This document shows, piece after piece, positions 27,808 to 36,207 of a stretch of 64,000 nucleotides of DNA. The position numbers and the translations under genes are program-made. The first letter of the stretch is position 1. The number at the start of each line of letters is the position of its first letter. This DNA is from Fervidobacterium changbaicum (GTDB lineage: Bacteria; Thermotogota; Thermotogae; Thermotogales; Fervidobacteriaceae): the NCBI RefSeq assembly GCF_004117075.1, contig NZ_CP026721.1, forward strand, positions 2,108,001 to 2,172,000. Reading direction: 5' to 3'. The notes under the pieces are model-generated. The model saw nothing but the letters and a program-made list of their open reading frames with translations. It ran no database searches and had not been told where the DNA came from.

Positions 27808-28569
27808 ATGCTAAAACTTGAGAATATAAGTGTAAGGTTTTCGGGTCTTGTTGCTGTTGACAACCTTACTATGGAGGTTAAAGATAAAACGATACATTCG
27901 TTAATAGGTCCTAACGGAGCGGGAAAAACAACGGTTTTTAATGCTATATCCGGCTTAGTAAAACACGATGGTAGAGTCCTTCTTGACGGCAAGGATATCA
28001 CACACTTACCAGTGCACAAAAGAGTCTATCATGGTCTTGGAAGAAGCTTCCAAAATATCATTATCTTCAAGTACATGACCGTGTTGCAGAACTTGATGCT
28101 CGGTTATCATTCGAAACTTCAATACAATCATTTCGATGAAATTGTCTACACAAATAGATTTACTTTAGAGGAACGTAAAGCGAGATTGAGAGCCATAGAA
28201 GTTGCCGATTTGCTTGGTATTAAGACCATATTGGGAGTTTACGCTGGAACGCTTCCTTATGGTTTTCAAAAACTTATTGATGTAGGAAGAGCACTTATGA
28301 CGGAGCCAAAAATACTCCTTCTCGACGAACCTGCTGCGGGTTTAACGGAGAAGGAATCAGATATCCTTAAAGAGAAAATCATTAGGATAAGAGACAACGG
28401 CATTACGGTATTTCTCATTGAGCACGATATGAGAATGGTCCTTGATATATCAGACAGAATAACCGTGATCAACTTCGGCAAAAAGATCGCAGAGGGAACA
28501 ACACAGGATGTGGTAAATAACGAGGAAGTTATTAAAGCGTACTTGGGAACAGCTGTAACAGTTCAATGA
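27808..28569 (+). CDS. ABC transporter ATP-binding protein, LivG type
   Basis: A 253-residue ATPase. Walker A is GPNGAGKTTVFNAISGL. The signature region is the LivG-style TLPYGFQKLIDVGRALM, Walker B is ILLLDEPAAGL, and the H-loop is FLIEHDMRMV. The C-terminal IAEGTTQDVVNNEEVIKAYLG is characteristic of LivG. ATG 27808 has AGGAGTTGAG upstream. It energises the permeases LivH and LivM-hydrolase encoded downstream. Confidence 0.92.
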   Translation: MLKLENISVRFSGLVAVDNLTMEVKDKTIHSLIGPNGAGKTTVFNAISGLVKHDGRVLLDGKDITHLPVHKRVYHGLGRSFQNIIIFKYMTVLQNLMLGYHSKLQYNHFDEIVYTNRFTLEERKARLRAIEVADLLGIKTILGVYAGTLPYGFQKLIDVGRALMTEPKILLLDEPAAGLTEKESDILKEKIIRIRDNGITVFLIEHDMRMVLDISDRITVINFGKKIAEGTTQDVVNNEEVIKAYLGTAVTVQ

Positions 28570-28606
28570 TCACATCCAGTTGCATTAGCATAGTGAGGTG
28601 AAATTG

Positions 28607-29344
28607 ATGGAGAATGAAAAACTTGGTGAGCATTTAGATGTGAAAGATATCCTCGTTAAAAGCCTTAATGTATGGTATGGACCAGTGCATGCAGTTAAGG
28701 GTGTTGAACTTAGCATTCCAGCTGGAAGTATCACAGCGATCCTCGGAGCAAATGGAGCAGGCAAGAGTTCAACGTTGAAGGCGTTTGCGGGAAGTGTGAA
28801 ATACTCAGGGACAATAATTGTCGGTGATGAGTCTATCGATAGACTGCCCGTGCATGAAAGGGTAAGAAAAGGTCTTGTTCTCTGTCCAGAAGGCAGAGGG
28901 ATATTTTACCATATGACGGTAAAAGAAAATCTTCTGGCCGGTGCTTACACAAATAAAAAAGCGAACCTCGATTTCGTTTTTGGCATATTCCCATTTTTGA
29001 AGGAACGGCTCAATCAAATTGCCGGTACTTTGTCTGGTGGGGAGCAGCAGATGCTGGCAATAGCACGTGCACTGATGGCAGCCCCAAAGTATCTAATGTT
29101 AGATGAACCTTCTCTAGGCCTTGCGCCTATCGTTGTTCAGAGAATCACGGACGTCATAAAATACATAAACGAGAATTTAAAGATCACCGTAATATTGGTG
29201 GAGCAGAATACTTCTGTGGCTCTGAGTATCGCTCACCATGGTTATGTTTTAGAAAATGGAAAAGTTGCACTCCAGGGAAGAGCCGAGGAGCTCAGAGACA
29301 ATCCTGTCGTGCGTGAGAAATATCTTGGGGGTGTTAAAAAGTGA
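28607..29344 (+). CDS. ABC transporter ATP-binding protein, LivF type
   Basis: A 245-residue ATPase. It has Walker A GANGAGKSSTLKAFAG, LCPEGRGIFYHMTVKENLLAGA, signature LSGGEQQMLAIARALM, Walker B YLMLDEPSLGLAP and VEQNTSVALSIAHHGYVLENG, all LivF hallmarks. ATG 28607 has GTGAGGTG upstream. The stop overlaps the GTG start of the permease gene (GTGA), so translation is coupled. It pairs with the LivG-type ATPase. Confidence 0.92.
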   Translation: MENEKLGEHLDVKDILVKSLNVWYGPVHAVKGVELSIPAGSITAILGANGAGKSSTLKAFAGSVKYSGTIIVGDESIDRLPVHERVRKGLVLCPEGRGIFYHMTVKENLLAGAYTNKKANLDFVFGIFPFLKERLNQIAGTLSGGEQQMLAIARALMAAPKYLMLDEPSLGLAPIVVQRITDVIKYINENLKITVILVEQNTSVALSIAHHGYVLENGKVALQGRAEELRDNPVVREKYLGGVKK

Positions 29345-30219
29345 TAAACCAAATCCTTCTTGGACTTTCAACAGGTGCCATTTACTCTCTTGTTGCTATA
29401 GGGCTCGTCATGATGTACAAAGTGAGCGGTGTGATGAACTTTGCGTATGGAAATATGGGGATGTTTGTAACTTATGTAATCTGGTGGTTGAGTTCTTCCG
29501 CGGGTTTGAATTTGTATTTCTCAATAGCTATAGGGATAATTTTCGCGGCGATTATGGGTATCGCTGTTGAACGCTATGGTCTGCGCCCTATAAGACATCT
29601 TTCGCATGCTTCAATGCTAATCGTCACATTCGGAATTTTGATGATTTTAGAAGGTCTCGCAGTTGAAATTTGGGGAACCCAATACAAGGCATTCCCTGAA
29701 ATCGTTACGGGTACACCGTTTGTTATCCGCGGAGATTTCGGTATTGTGGTTATTCGTAGGCAGGATATTCTTGTATTCTCAATACTTGCCATCATTTCCC
29801 TTTTGTTAGCTCTATTCACGAAATTCACAAAATTTGGGATTGCTGTGCGTGCAGTTTCTGAAAATGAGGAAGTCGCCGGTTACATGGGAATAAATGTTGG
29901 ATCTGTGCTTGCATTTTCATGGGCTTTTGGAACAGCCATGGCGGCGATTGTTGGTGTGATTTCTGCACCAAAAGTGTTTGTTTCGCCTACAATGCTTACA
30001 TTTTATCAAATACAAGGCTTCACCGCCGCTGTCTTAGGAGGATTTGAAACTTTCACAGGAGCTGTTCTTGGTGGCTTGTTGCTTGGTGTCTTAGAGAAAA
30101 TTGTAGGTAACTACATCTCCGAAGGTTTTAAGGCTTCCTTCTCACTTGTCATAATCGTTTTGGTATTAATTTTCTTCCCGAACGGGCTGTTTGGAAGAAG
30201 ATTAAGGAGGCGAGCTTGA
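29341..30219 (+). CDS. ABC transporter permease, LivH type
   Basis: A 292-residue inner-membrane permease with about eight helices. LLGLSTGAIYSLVAIGLVMMYKVSGVMNFAYG is the LivH start, and GIAVRAVSENEEVAGYMGINV is the cytoplasmic EAA-like loop that contacts the ATPase. The GTG start overlaps the livF stop, and its own stop overlaps the ATG of the next permease. Complete, with the usual length. Confidence 0.92.
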   Translation: MINQILLGLSTGAIYSLVAIGLVMMYKVSGVMNFAYGNMGMFVTYVIWWLSSSAGLNLYFSIAIGIIFAAIMGIAVERYGLRPIRHLSHASMLIVTFGILMILEGLAVEIWGTQYKAFPEIVTGTPFVIRGDFGIVVIRRQDILVFSILAIISLLLALFTKFTKFGIAVRAVSENEEVAGYMGINVGSVLAFSWAFGTAMAAIVGVISAPKVFVSPTMLTFYQIQGFTAAVLGGFETFTGAVLGGLLLGVLEKIVGNYISEGFKASFSLVIIVLVLIFFPNGLFGRRLRRRA

Positions 30220-31931
30220 TGCTGTGGACTTGGCTGTTACTTGCACTACTGCCTTTCTTGCTTTTGAAGAGCGCGTTTATGATAACTATACTTAGCCTTG
30301 TTGGGATTTACGCACTCGCCGCCTTAGGTTTGAATTTGATAATGGGCTATTCAGGTCAGATTTCAATAGGGCATGCCGCTTTTATGAGCATAGGTGCATA
30401 TACCTCAACGCTACTGGTAATGAATTTTAATGTCCCTCTTGTCTTTGCGATGTTAATCGGTGGTTTAATTGCATTTGCCTTCGGCATTTTGATAGGTTTT
30501 CCTGCATTAAGGCTATCCGGATTTTACCTAGCCATTGCAACTATGGGATTTGTCGTAGCTATTGAGCAGATTTTTGGATACTTCGAACATATAACCGGCG
30601 GACATGCAGGTATAAGGAATATCCCGTTTCCACATTTGTGGAATTCTGATGTGGAAAAGTACCTCCTCGTGCTTTCTGTGCTCTTTGTGAGCTATGTCAT
30701 CTCTGAGAGGTTGATAAATTCGAGAACCGGTAGGGCTTGGATGGCAATAAGAGAGAACGAAACAGCTGCTGCAGTCATGGGAGTAAACAACGCATGGTTC
30801 AAAGTACTTGCTTTTGCGGTAGGTTCCATGTTCGCAGGACTTGCCGGCGCACTTTATGCGCATGTTATAGGTTACATAGCACCAAGCGATTTTGGAATTG
30901 CCAAGTCACTCGATCTATTGGCAGTCTCGGTCATTGGTGGAATGGCATCCGTTGATGGACCATTTTACGGAGCACTTATTTACGTTGCTATGCCATTTCT
31001 ATTCAGCAGATCCAATGTCCCACTTTCTATAATCTTCGGCGCTCTTTTGATCTTTGTTGTCCTCTTCATGCCGTTAGGAATTAGCTACTACATTAGAATG
31101 TTCAGAATGAACTATCTCAACGCACTACTTGTGCATTTAAAGAAATCCAGAAGGCCGTATGGAATGCTTGTTCAAACTCCAGCTGGACGGATTCACTACA
31201 TAAAGTACGGAAATGGGAATATTCCTATCGTGTTGGTTCACGGGAACTTCGCTTCAGCAAGATTTTTTGAACCACTTATAAAGAAAATTCCTCAAGAGAA
31301 ATACACAGTCTACGCGCTTGACTTGCCAAATTTCGGTTTCTCAGACGAACTCCCAGGAGATGTTAGCATTGAGAAATACGTTGATGCGCTAGAAAAATTT
31401 GTAGAAACTCTCGGGATAAGGAATTTCATTTTACTTGGTCACTCGCTTGGCGGTGCAGTTGCTATGGGCTACGCTGTGAGAAACCCCAAGAATCTGATTA
31501 AATTGATTTTAGTTGACCCAGCACCCGTCTTCGGTATGCCGCGATACGATGAATCAGCCTACAAAATTATAGATGTCTACAGGAAAAATCCGGAGCTGAT
31601 TAAACGAGCCTTAATGATGAACGCTCCAACTTACGATGATGAAAAATTCTTCGAAAGAATAACAGCAGATGCTCTTAGAATGGCAAAGAAAGCCTTTATA
31701 GGCAACGCAAAGGCACTGGCTGAATACAACTATTCTGACAAAGCCAAGAACGTTGAGATTCCTGTTGTTGTCATCTACGGCGACAAGGACGTGATACTTG
31801 ATTACATAAGTATGCAGAAAACCGCAGCGGCTTTCCCAAATGGTAAGTTAATAGTGCTAAAAGACATTGGGCACAGTCCTGCTATTGAATCACCGGAAGA
31901 GGTAATAAGACATTTTTCTGCCCGAGTTTAA
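30219..31931 (+). CDS. LivM-type ABC permease fused to a C-terminal alpha/beta hydrolase
   Basis: A continuous 570-residue frame. Residues 1-~295 are a LivM permease (LAALGLNLIMGYSGQISIGHAAF, GRAWMAIRENETAAAVMGVN, LAVSVIGGMASVDGPFYGA). After a short basic linker, residues ~310-570 are a complete alpha/beta hydrolase: oxyanion region VLVHGNFASARFF, nucleophile elbow GHSLGGA (S409), acid YGDKD (D524) and base DIGHSPAIESPEEV (H552). LivM C-termini face the cytoplasm, so the hydrolase should sit at the exit of the channel. The ATG follows AAGGAGG and overlaps the livH stop. I know no standard family with this fusion. Confidence 0.88.
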   Translation: MLWTWLLLALLPFLLLKSAFMITILSLVGIYALAALGLNLIMGYSGQISIGHAAFMSIGAYTSTLLVMNFNVPLVFAMLIGGLIAFAFGILIGFPALRLSGFYLAIATMGFVVAIEQIFGYFEHITGGHAGIRNIPFPHLWNSDVEKYLLVLSVLFVSYVISERLINSRTGRAWMAIRENETAAAVMGVNNAWFKVLAFAVGSMFAGLAGALYAHVIGYIAPSDFGIAKSLDLLAVSVIGGMASVDGPFYGALIYVAMPFLFSRSNVPLSIIFGALLIFVVLFMPLGISYYIRMFRMNYLNALLVHLKKSRRPYGMLVQTPAGRIHYIKYGNGNIPIVLVHGNFASARFFEPLIKKIPQEKYTVYALDLPNFGFSDELPGDVSIEKYVDALEKFVETLGIRNFILLGHSLGGAVAMGYAVRNPKNLIKLILVDPAPVFGMPRYDESAYKIIDVYRKNPELIKRALMMNAPTYDDEKFFERITADALRMAKKAFIGNAKALAEYNYSDKAKNVEIPVVVIYGDKDVILDYISMQKTAAAFPNGKLIVLKDIGHSPAIESPEEVIRHFSARV

Positions 31932-32044
31932 ACAACGACTGTGCTTGAACGATTTTCATTTTCAGAAGGTCTAAATTAATGAGTAGTAACAGTTAGCAAC
32001 GAAGAGTTTTCAATTTTCACACCACATTCGGAGGAGGGATAAAG

Positions 32045-32512
32045 ATGAGAAAGTTGCTGTTGGTAGCTGTTCTTTTGGTGTTATCAACTGTTGGATTATC
32101 GTTCATTGGTGTTGAAGCGGCCAACCTTCAAGAACAAATGTATGAACTCTATGCGCGCTTTGATGCAGGTATATTAGCGTTCTTGTATCCTGTGGGATAT
32201 TACGATTTCGAGACACAGGAGTTCAGTCTATCACAAGAATTCAACGTTGAAAATCTCTATTTCGGCCTGAATTTGAAGCTACCACTCAGCATGTTCTATC
32301 TGCGAGGTGCGGCTTACACAACTGTTGGCGATGTGATGAGCTTTACTGAGACAAACAAGTTAGGTATATTTGGAAGAGTAGGCGCTGGGATCGACCTGTT
32401 TATTCTGAGTGCAGAGGCCGGAGTAAGGATTTATTACCTGTTCGGCGATCCGGAATTCGAAACCAGCTTCAACCCAAGTTTGTTCTACGTTGCACTCGGA
32501 CTTTCTTTCTGA
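32045..32512 (+). CDS. Small exported protein, possible outer-envelope beta-barrel
   Basis: A 155-residue protein starting with signal peptide MRKLLLVAVLLVLSTVGLSF. The rest alternates polar and aromatic/hydrophobic residues in short strands (LYFGLNLKLPLSMFYLRGAAYTT, AEAGVRIYYLF) and ends PSLFYVALGLSF, a terminal aromatic as in outer-membrane barrel strands. Family not recognised. It has a strong CGGAGGAGG ribosome binding site. It lies 113 bases after the transporter cluster and may be co-transcribed, since no terminator is visible between. Confidence 0.65.
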   Translation: MRKLLLVAVLLVLSTVGLSFIGVEAANLQEQMYELYARFDAGILAFLYPVGYYDFETQEFSLSQEFNVENLYFGLNLKLPLSMFYLRGAAYTTVGDVMSFTETNKLGIFGRVGAGIDLFILSAEAGVRIYYLFGDPEFETSFNPSLFYVALGLSF

Positions 32513-32603
32513 ATTGATATATTGTCAGTGAAGTGTTGACTGGTTACATAGCAAGATTGGAAAGCGAAAGAGCAAAATAGTCAAAAGCGCCAAGAAAAAA
32601 TTA

Positions 32604-32650
32604 AACCTTCTGGAAGGTTCGGTTTTTTGAACTTTCCGGAAGGTTTTTTT
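32604..32650. terminator. Bidirectional intrinsic terminator
   Basis: A 17-base stem (32604-32620 with 32629-32645, two G-T pairs on one strand) is followed by seven T on the plus strand, with A-rich sequence before it that gives a T run on the reverse strand. It lies between the convergent small exported protein gene and the nuclease gene. Confidence 0.88.
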
Positions 32651-32660
32651 ATCATGTATT

Positions 32661-33830
32661 TTAGAAAATTTCTTTCAGTTTTTTCAATATAAATTCCGTT
32701 GCTCGCACATCGTCCTCGTTGTACACGAGTATTTCTTGCAGTATTCTTTCATCACCTGTGGCCAAATACTCAGCATAGGAATGTACTACAAGCTGACCGT
32801 TTAATTGAGTGCGCCAATTAAAGCCAAAGTATCGTGCAATGCTCTTCAACGAATACGATGGGACTGGCAAAGCTACGTAGTCAACGTACAGTTTGTAAAC
32901 ATCGATAAACCGACTGAAGAAACTTTTGGGAAGTTCTATGTTGTACCTTCGAGCTAACTTCTTGAATCGATTTACTTCGTAGTTATGGAAATGGTATACG
33001 GGATTGCCACTCTTAGAGATATATTCTATCACTTTCTTAAACGTGTCCTCTTCATGATTTGGGTCTGGGGCTAAGAATGGTACATACAAACCGTTGTCCA
33101 AGATCCCGAAAAGGTAATCGAAGCTTATGGGAGTATAACTTTCAATATCAAGATACAGCCCCTCTGAAATCTTAGGGAGCGGTTTTATGAGTATTGGCTT
33201 ATTGTTCAAAATGCTCTGCGCTTGGAAGACAAGTCGCTTGGTTTTCTCTTTACCGATGAGTTCTTCAATAATTGGGCTCATGTTGATTACATCCTTCAAA
33301 GTCCTGATTCCATACGATTTCAATTTTTCCAAAGTCTTTTCCTTAACACCGTGAAGGAAGGTTAGGCTTTCTGTGTTCACTATTTCTCTAAAGCATTCTG
33401 CCGAATACTGACATGTGCGACACAAGTGTGTTTTCACTACCCTGAAATCGTCTGTTTCGCAAAAAGTTCCTATCATCGAGAGCATCTTACTGACATATGG
33501 TTTCCAATTAACGGTCACGCTGTAATATGGACTTTCGACTATTATTGATTCTAAATGCTTCCCGCAGCTTTCTATGACGTACCCTACAAACGCACTTTCC
33601 AGCATGTGGTATTCTGCTAACTTCTTGCCGGTCTTTGATACTTTCACGATAAGCGGCTTTTCCGAAACAACTTCGTCCACATCTGCGACAAGCGTGCAAC
33701 CGAATGCATCCGTCTGAAAGTTCGTGCCGCTTGACTGTAAACCAGATGTCTGCTTTCTACTTCTTATTTCGAACTTCGCCTTTCTTGGGCAAAAGTATAT
33801 GGTCTTTACATCCTTACTCGAAATTACCAT
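32661..33830 (-). CDS. TM0106-type RecB/Cas4-like nuclease with C-terminal RNase H-like exonuclease domain
   Basis: A 389-residue protein. The N-terminus resembles Cas4/RecB-like nucleases: YFCPRKAKFE plus the later cluster CRTCQYSAECF could hold an Fe-S cluster (four cysteines). A helix-hairpin-helix segment follows (LHGVKEKTLEKLKSYGIRTLKDVI). The C-terminal ~170 residues are an RNase_H_2/DEDD exonuclease: LYLDIESYTP, VYHFHNYEVNRF and VYNEDDVRATEFI supply the acids. The typical RecB acidic PD-(D/E)xK residues are not obvious. There are no CRISPR repeats nearby. It probably serves DNA or RNA repair; the substrate is unknown. Confidence 0.75.
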   Translation of the reverse strand: MVISSKDVKTIYFCPRKAKFEIRSRKQTSGLQSSGTNFQTDAFGCTLVADVDEVVSEKPLIVKVSKTGKKLAEYHMLESAFVGYVIESCGKHLESIIVESPYYSVTVNWKPYVSKMLSMIGTFCETDDFRVVKTHLCRTCQYSAECFREIVNTESLTFLHGVKEKTLEKLKSYGIRTLKDVINMSPIIEELIGKEKTKRLVFQAQSILNNKPILIKPLPKISEGLYLDIESYTPISFDYLFGILDNGLYVPFLAPDPNHEEDTFKKVIEYISKSGNPVYHFHNYEVNRFKKLARRYNIELPKSFFSRFIDVYKLYVDYVALPVPSYSLKSIARYFGFNWRTQLNGQLVVHSYAEYLATGDERILQEILVYNEDDVRATEFILKKLKEIF

Positions 33831-33878
33831 CTTTCACACCTTCAACTTTTACAACTTTTTCCATCATAATACTAGAGG

Positions 33879-34649
33879 CTAAAAATACTTAGCCAAAAAG
33901 TTTGCAATGAACTTGTCACCAAAGAACTTTCTAACGAAATAGTAAGTCAGCTTATTCCCAAAACCGGGCACGTATAGTGGATTACCATTTTCAAATGCTT
34001 TTAGTGCACCTGCAACAACATGCTCGGGCTTCATTAATTTCCCTTTTGTCTCCATCCGTGCTCTTTCGAAAAACCTTGTCTCTGTGGGACCGGCTGCAAC
34101 ACAAAGCACGTTGACGTTCTTGTCCTGCAACTCCGCCCATAAGCTCATTGACAAGCTGTAAACATATGCCTTCGTCGCGGAGTAAACGGCTAAATGTGGA
34201 ATTGGGAAAAATCCTGCAACTGATGCGATATTTATAATCCCGCCGCTTTTTCTTTTAGCCATCTCCGCACCGTAATAATGCGTAAGCTTCGTCAGTGCAG
34301 AGATATTCAAATCAATCATTCTAATGTAGTCGTCCAAAGAGTTGTTAAAGAAGTCTCCGTAAAGTCCAAAACCTGCGTTGTTTACAAGTAGGTCGATGTT
34401 AAATCTTGAAGTGTTATCGAATATCATATCCAAATCCTTGGTTAAGTCTGCCTGTAATATGACAACGCTTGAACTGGATATCTTATGTATCTCATCTGCT
34501 ACACTTGTTAATGCGGGCATACTCCTTCCTATCAGTATTAAATTAAGCCCCTTTTTGGCAAGCTGGTAAGCGAATTCTTTACCGATTCCGGAAGAAGCCC
34601 CAGTCACGAGTGCCCATCGATATATTCGTAAGTCGTATTTTTTTGCCAT
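33879..34649 (-). CDS. Short-chain dehydrogenase/reductase (SDR)
   Basis: A 256-residue classical SDR. It has TGASSGIGKEFAYQLAKKG (nucleotide binding), NNAGFGLYGDF, the catalytic IASVAGFFPIPHLAVYSATKAYVYSLS with Ser, Tyr and Lys, and AAGPTETRF. A LILIGRS after beta 2 (arginine) suggests NADPH preference. The family member with GASSGIG and the YSATKAYV start belongs to the DltE-like group; the substrate cannot be read from sequence. The start is ATG 34649 after GAGGAGG, with TATAAT on the reverse strand at 34674-34679. Confidence 0.87.
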   Translation of the reverse strand: MAKKYDLRIYRWALVTGASSGIGKEFAYQLAKKGLNLILIGRSMPALTSVADEIHKISSSSVVILQADLTKDLDMIFDNTSRFNIDLLVNNAGFGLYGDFFNNSLDDYIRMIDLNISALTKLTHYYGAEMAKRKSGGIINIASVAGFFPIPHLAVYSATKAYVYSLSMSLWAELQDKNVNVLCVAAGPTETRFFERARMETKGKLMKPEHVVAGALKAFENGNPLYVPGFGNKLTYYFVRKFFGDKFIANFLAKYF

Positions 34650-34669
34650 ACCATATCAACCTCCTCACA

Positions 34670-34697
34670 TTGAATTATACACTCTCTATGGTAGAAT
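34670..34697 (+). promoter_or_regulatory. Promoter for the MATE gene, overlapping a divergent -10
   Basis: TTGAAT (34670-34675), 16 bases, TAGAAT (34692-34697) on the plus strand. The same stretch holds TATAAT on the reverse strand (34674-34679), the probable -10 of the SDR gene. The two divergent promoters overlap. Confidence 0.5.
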
Positions 34698-34799
34698 AGG
34701 AAGTGACAATTTCGCTCCTCGAACAAAACTGTGAATTCGGCAAGGGGATTGTTTAGAATTTCGGCTAAAATTCTTCACAGAGAGGTGAAAAAGCTGCAT

Positions 34800-36182
34800 A
34801 TGAGTAGCACTGTCAAAGACATTCTCAAAATAGCGATACCCGTTTCGGTAGAAAACCTGATAGCTAATACCGGTACTTTCATACTCACTGTTTTTCTCTC
34901 CAGAATGGGAGAAAAGCAAGTTACAGTGAACGGAATTGCTAATCAAGGGTCTTTTCTCGTCATTCTTTTTCTTTTCGGTTTGAACACAGGTGGAGCTATC
35001 TTTGTCTCGCAGTATTGGGGTAAAAAGGACAGAGAAGGAATTAAGCGCACATCAACTTTGATGATTTACTCATCTTTAATAATCGCACTTGGCTTTTTTG
35101 TTCTCACTTTCTTCTTTCCAGAAATGTTCTCTTCAATATTTACTAAAGACAAAGAGGTTATAGCAGCTTCTGTACCTTTTCTCAAGGTTATCTCGATTTC
35201 GTATTTTGGTTTTGCCTTGGAAATTGCGTTCAGAACACTTCTACGTGGCATAGAACTTGCTATTATTCCTATGGAATCCTACGTTTTCGGTACAGCTTTG
35301 CAAATTTTTCTTGCCTATAATCTCATTCACGGATTGTTAGGCTTCCCAAGACTTGGACTGCTTGGAATAGCGATTGCTACTACGGTTGCAAGGTTTTTCA
35401 TCCCGGTATATCAAATAATACGCGCATCTTTCTTGAGGGTTCCTTACAGCTTTGCATTCTCGCACATCGATAGAAATTTTGTGAAGAAATTCTTCGAATT
35501 TGCGACACCTACGACACTCAACGAAATCTCGTGGTCCTTGGGGATGACCGTATACGGCATCATCTTTGGCCGCATGGGAGTCAGCGTGTACGCCGCAAGG
35601 AACATTCTATCTTCTTTCGAGAACTACGTCTGGACAATCACATTTGGTTTGGTCATAGCTGCCTCTGTCATGGTGGGAAAGATGATAGGTAGATTGGAGT
35701 ACGAAAGAGTTCACAAGTTCAGTGCAAAGATGTTGGTCACAAATTCGGTAACCGGCTTAGTATCAGCAGTAATAATTATCGTTATTTATTATTCGTTGCT
35801 CCCGACTTTTAAGATAGACCTTGCAACAAAAAGAATGCTCACAGCTACCATGTGGGTCATGCTCGTCGGTGCGCCTATAAAATCATTCAACGGTGCTGGT
35901 ATTGTCGGAATCTTGCGTGCCGGGGGCGATGCGAAATTCGCGTTCCTTCTTGAAACATTCACACTCTGGGCTATTGGTATACCGCTTACCTTAGTTGGAG
36001 CATTTGTATTGAAATTATCGCTTCCATGGGTCTATTTCCTAACCCTGTCCGATGAAATTGTAAAGGCTATAATTGTTCTGCTAAGAATAAGAGGAAAAAA
36101 GTGGATAAAGAATGTGACCATAGAAGGCAAAGAAGGCACAGAAAGTGATATTGGGCTAACTATCCCTGAAGAGCATCTATAA
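34800..36182 (+). CDS. MATE family efflux transporter
   Basis: A 460-residue membrane antiporter with 12 predicted helices in two related halves (VKDILKIAIPVSVENLIANTGTF and FFEFATPTTLNEISWSLGMTVYG start the two repeats). ANQGSFLVILFLFGLNTGGAIFVSQYWG is typical. It exports cationic drugs or metabolites using Na+ or H+. I start at ATG 34800; AGAGGTG lies 12 bases upstream, and the frame is open to 34731. The C-terminal tail is hydrophilic. Confidence 0.88.
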   Translation: MSSTVKDILKIAIPVSVENLIANTGTFILTVFLSRMGEKQVTVNGIANQGSFLVILFLFGLNTGGAIFVSQYWGKKDREGIKRTSTLMIYSSLIIALGFFVLTFFFPEMFSSIFTKDKEVIAASVPFLKVISISYFGFALEIAFRTLLRGIELAIIPMESYVFGTALQIFLAYNLIHGLLGFPRLGLLGIAIATTVARFFIPVYQIIRASFLRVPYSFAFSHIDRNFVKKFFEFATPTTLNEISWSLGMTVYGIIFGRMGVSVYAARNILSSFENYVWTITFGLVIAASVMVGKMIGRLEYERVHKFSAKMLVTNSVTGLVSAVIIIVIYYSLLPTFKIDLATKRMLTATMWVMLVGAPIKSFNGAGIVGILRAGGDAKFAFLLETFTLWAIGIPLTLVGAFVLKLSLPWVYFLTLSDEIVKAIIVLLRIRGKKWIKNVTIEGKEGTESDIGLTIPEEHL

Positions 36183-36207
36183 AAATTACTAACAAGGGGA
36201 GATATCA

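Noticed and set aside
26455-31931. Plain leucine/isoleucine/valine transporter
   Set aside because: The family name is Liv, but the fused hydrolase, the CoA-transferase and the condensing enzyme make branched-chain amino acids an unsafe assignment.
32661-33830. CRISPR-associated Cas4
   Set aside because: The N-terminal motifs resemble Cas4, but there is no repeat array or other cas gene in the window, and the C-terminal exonuclease fits the TM0106 family better.
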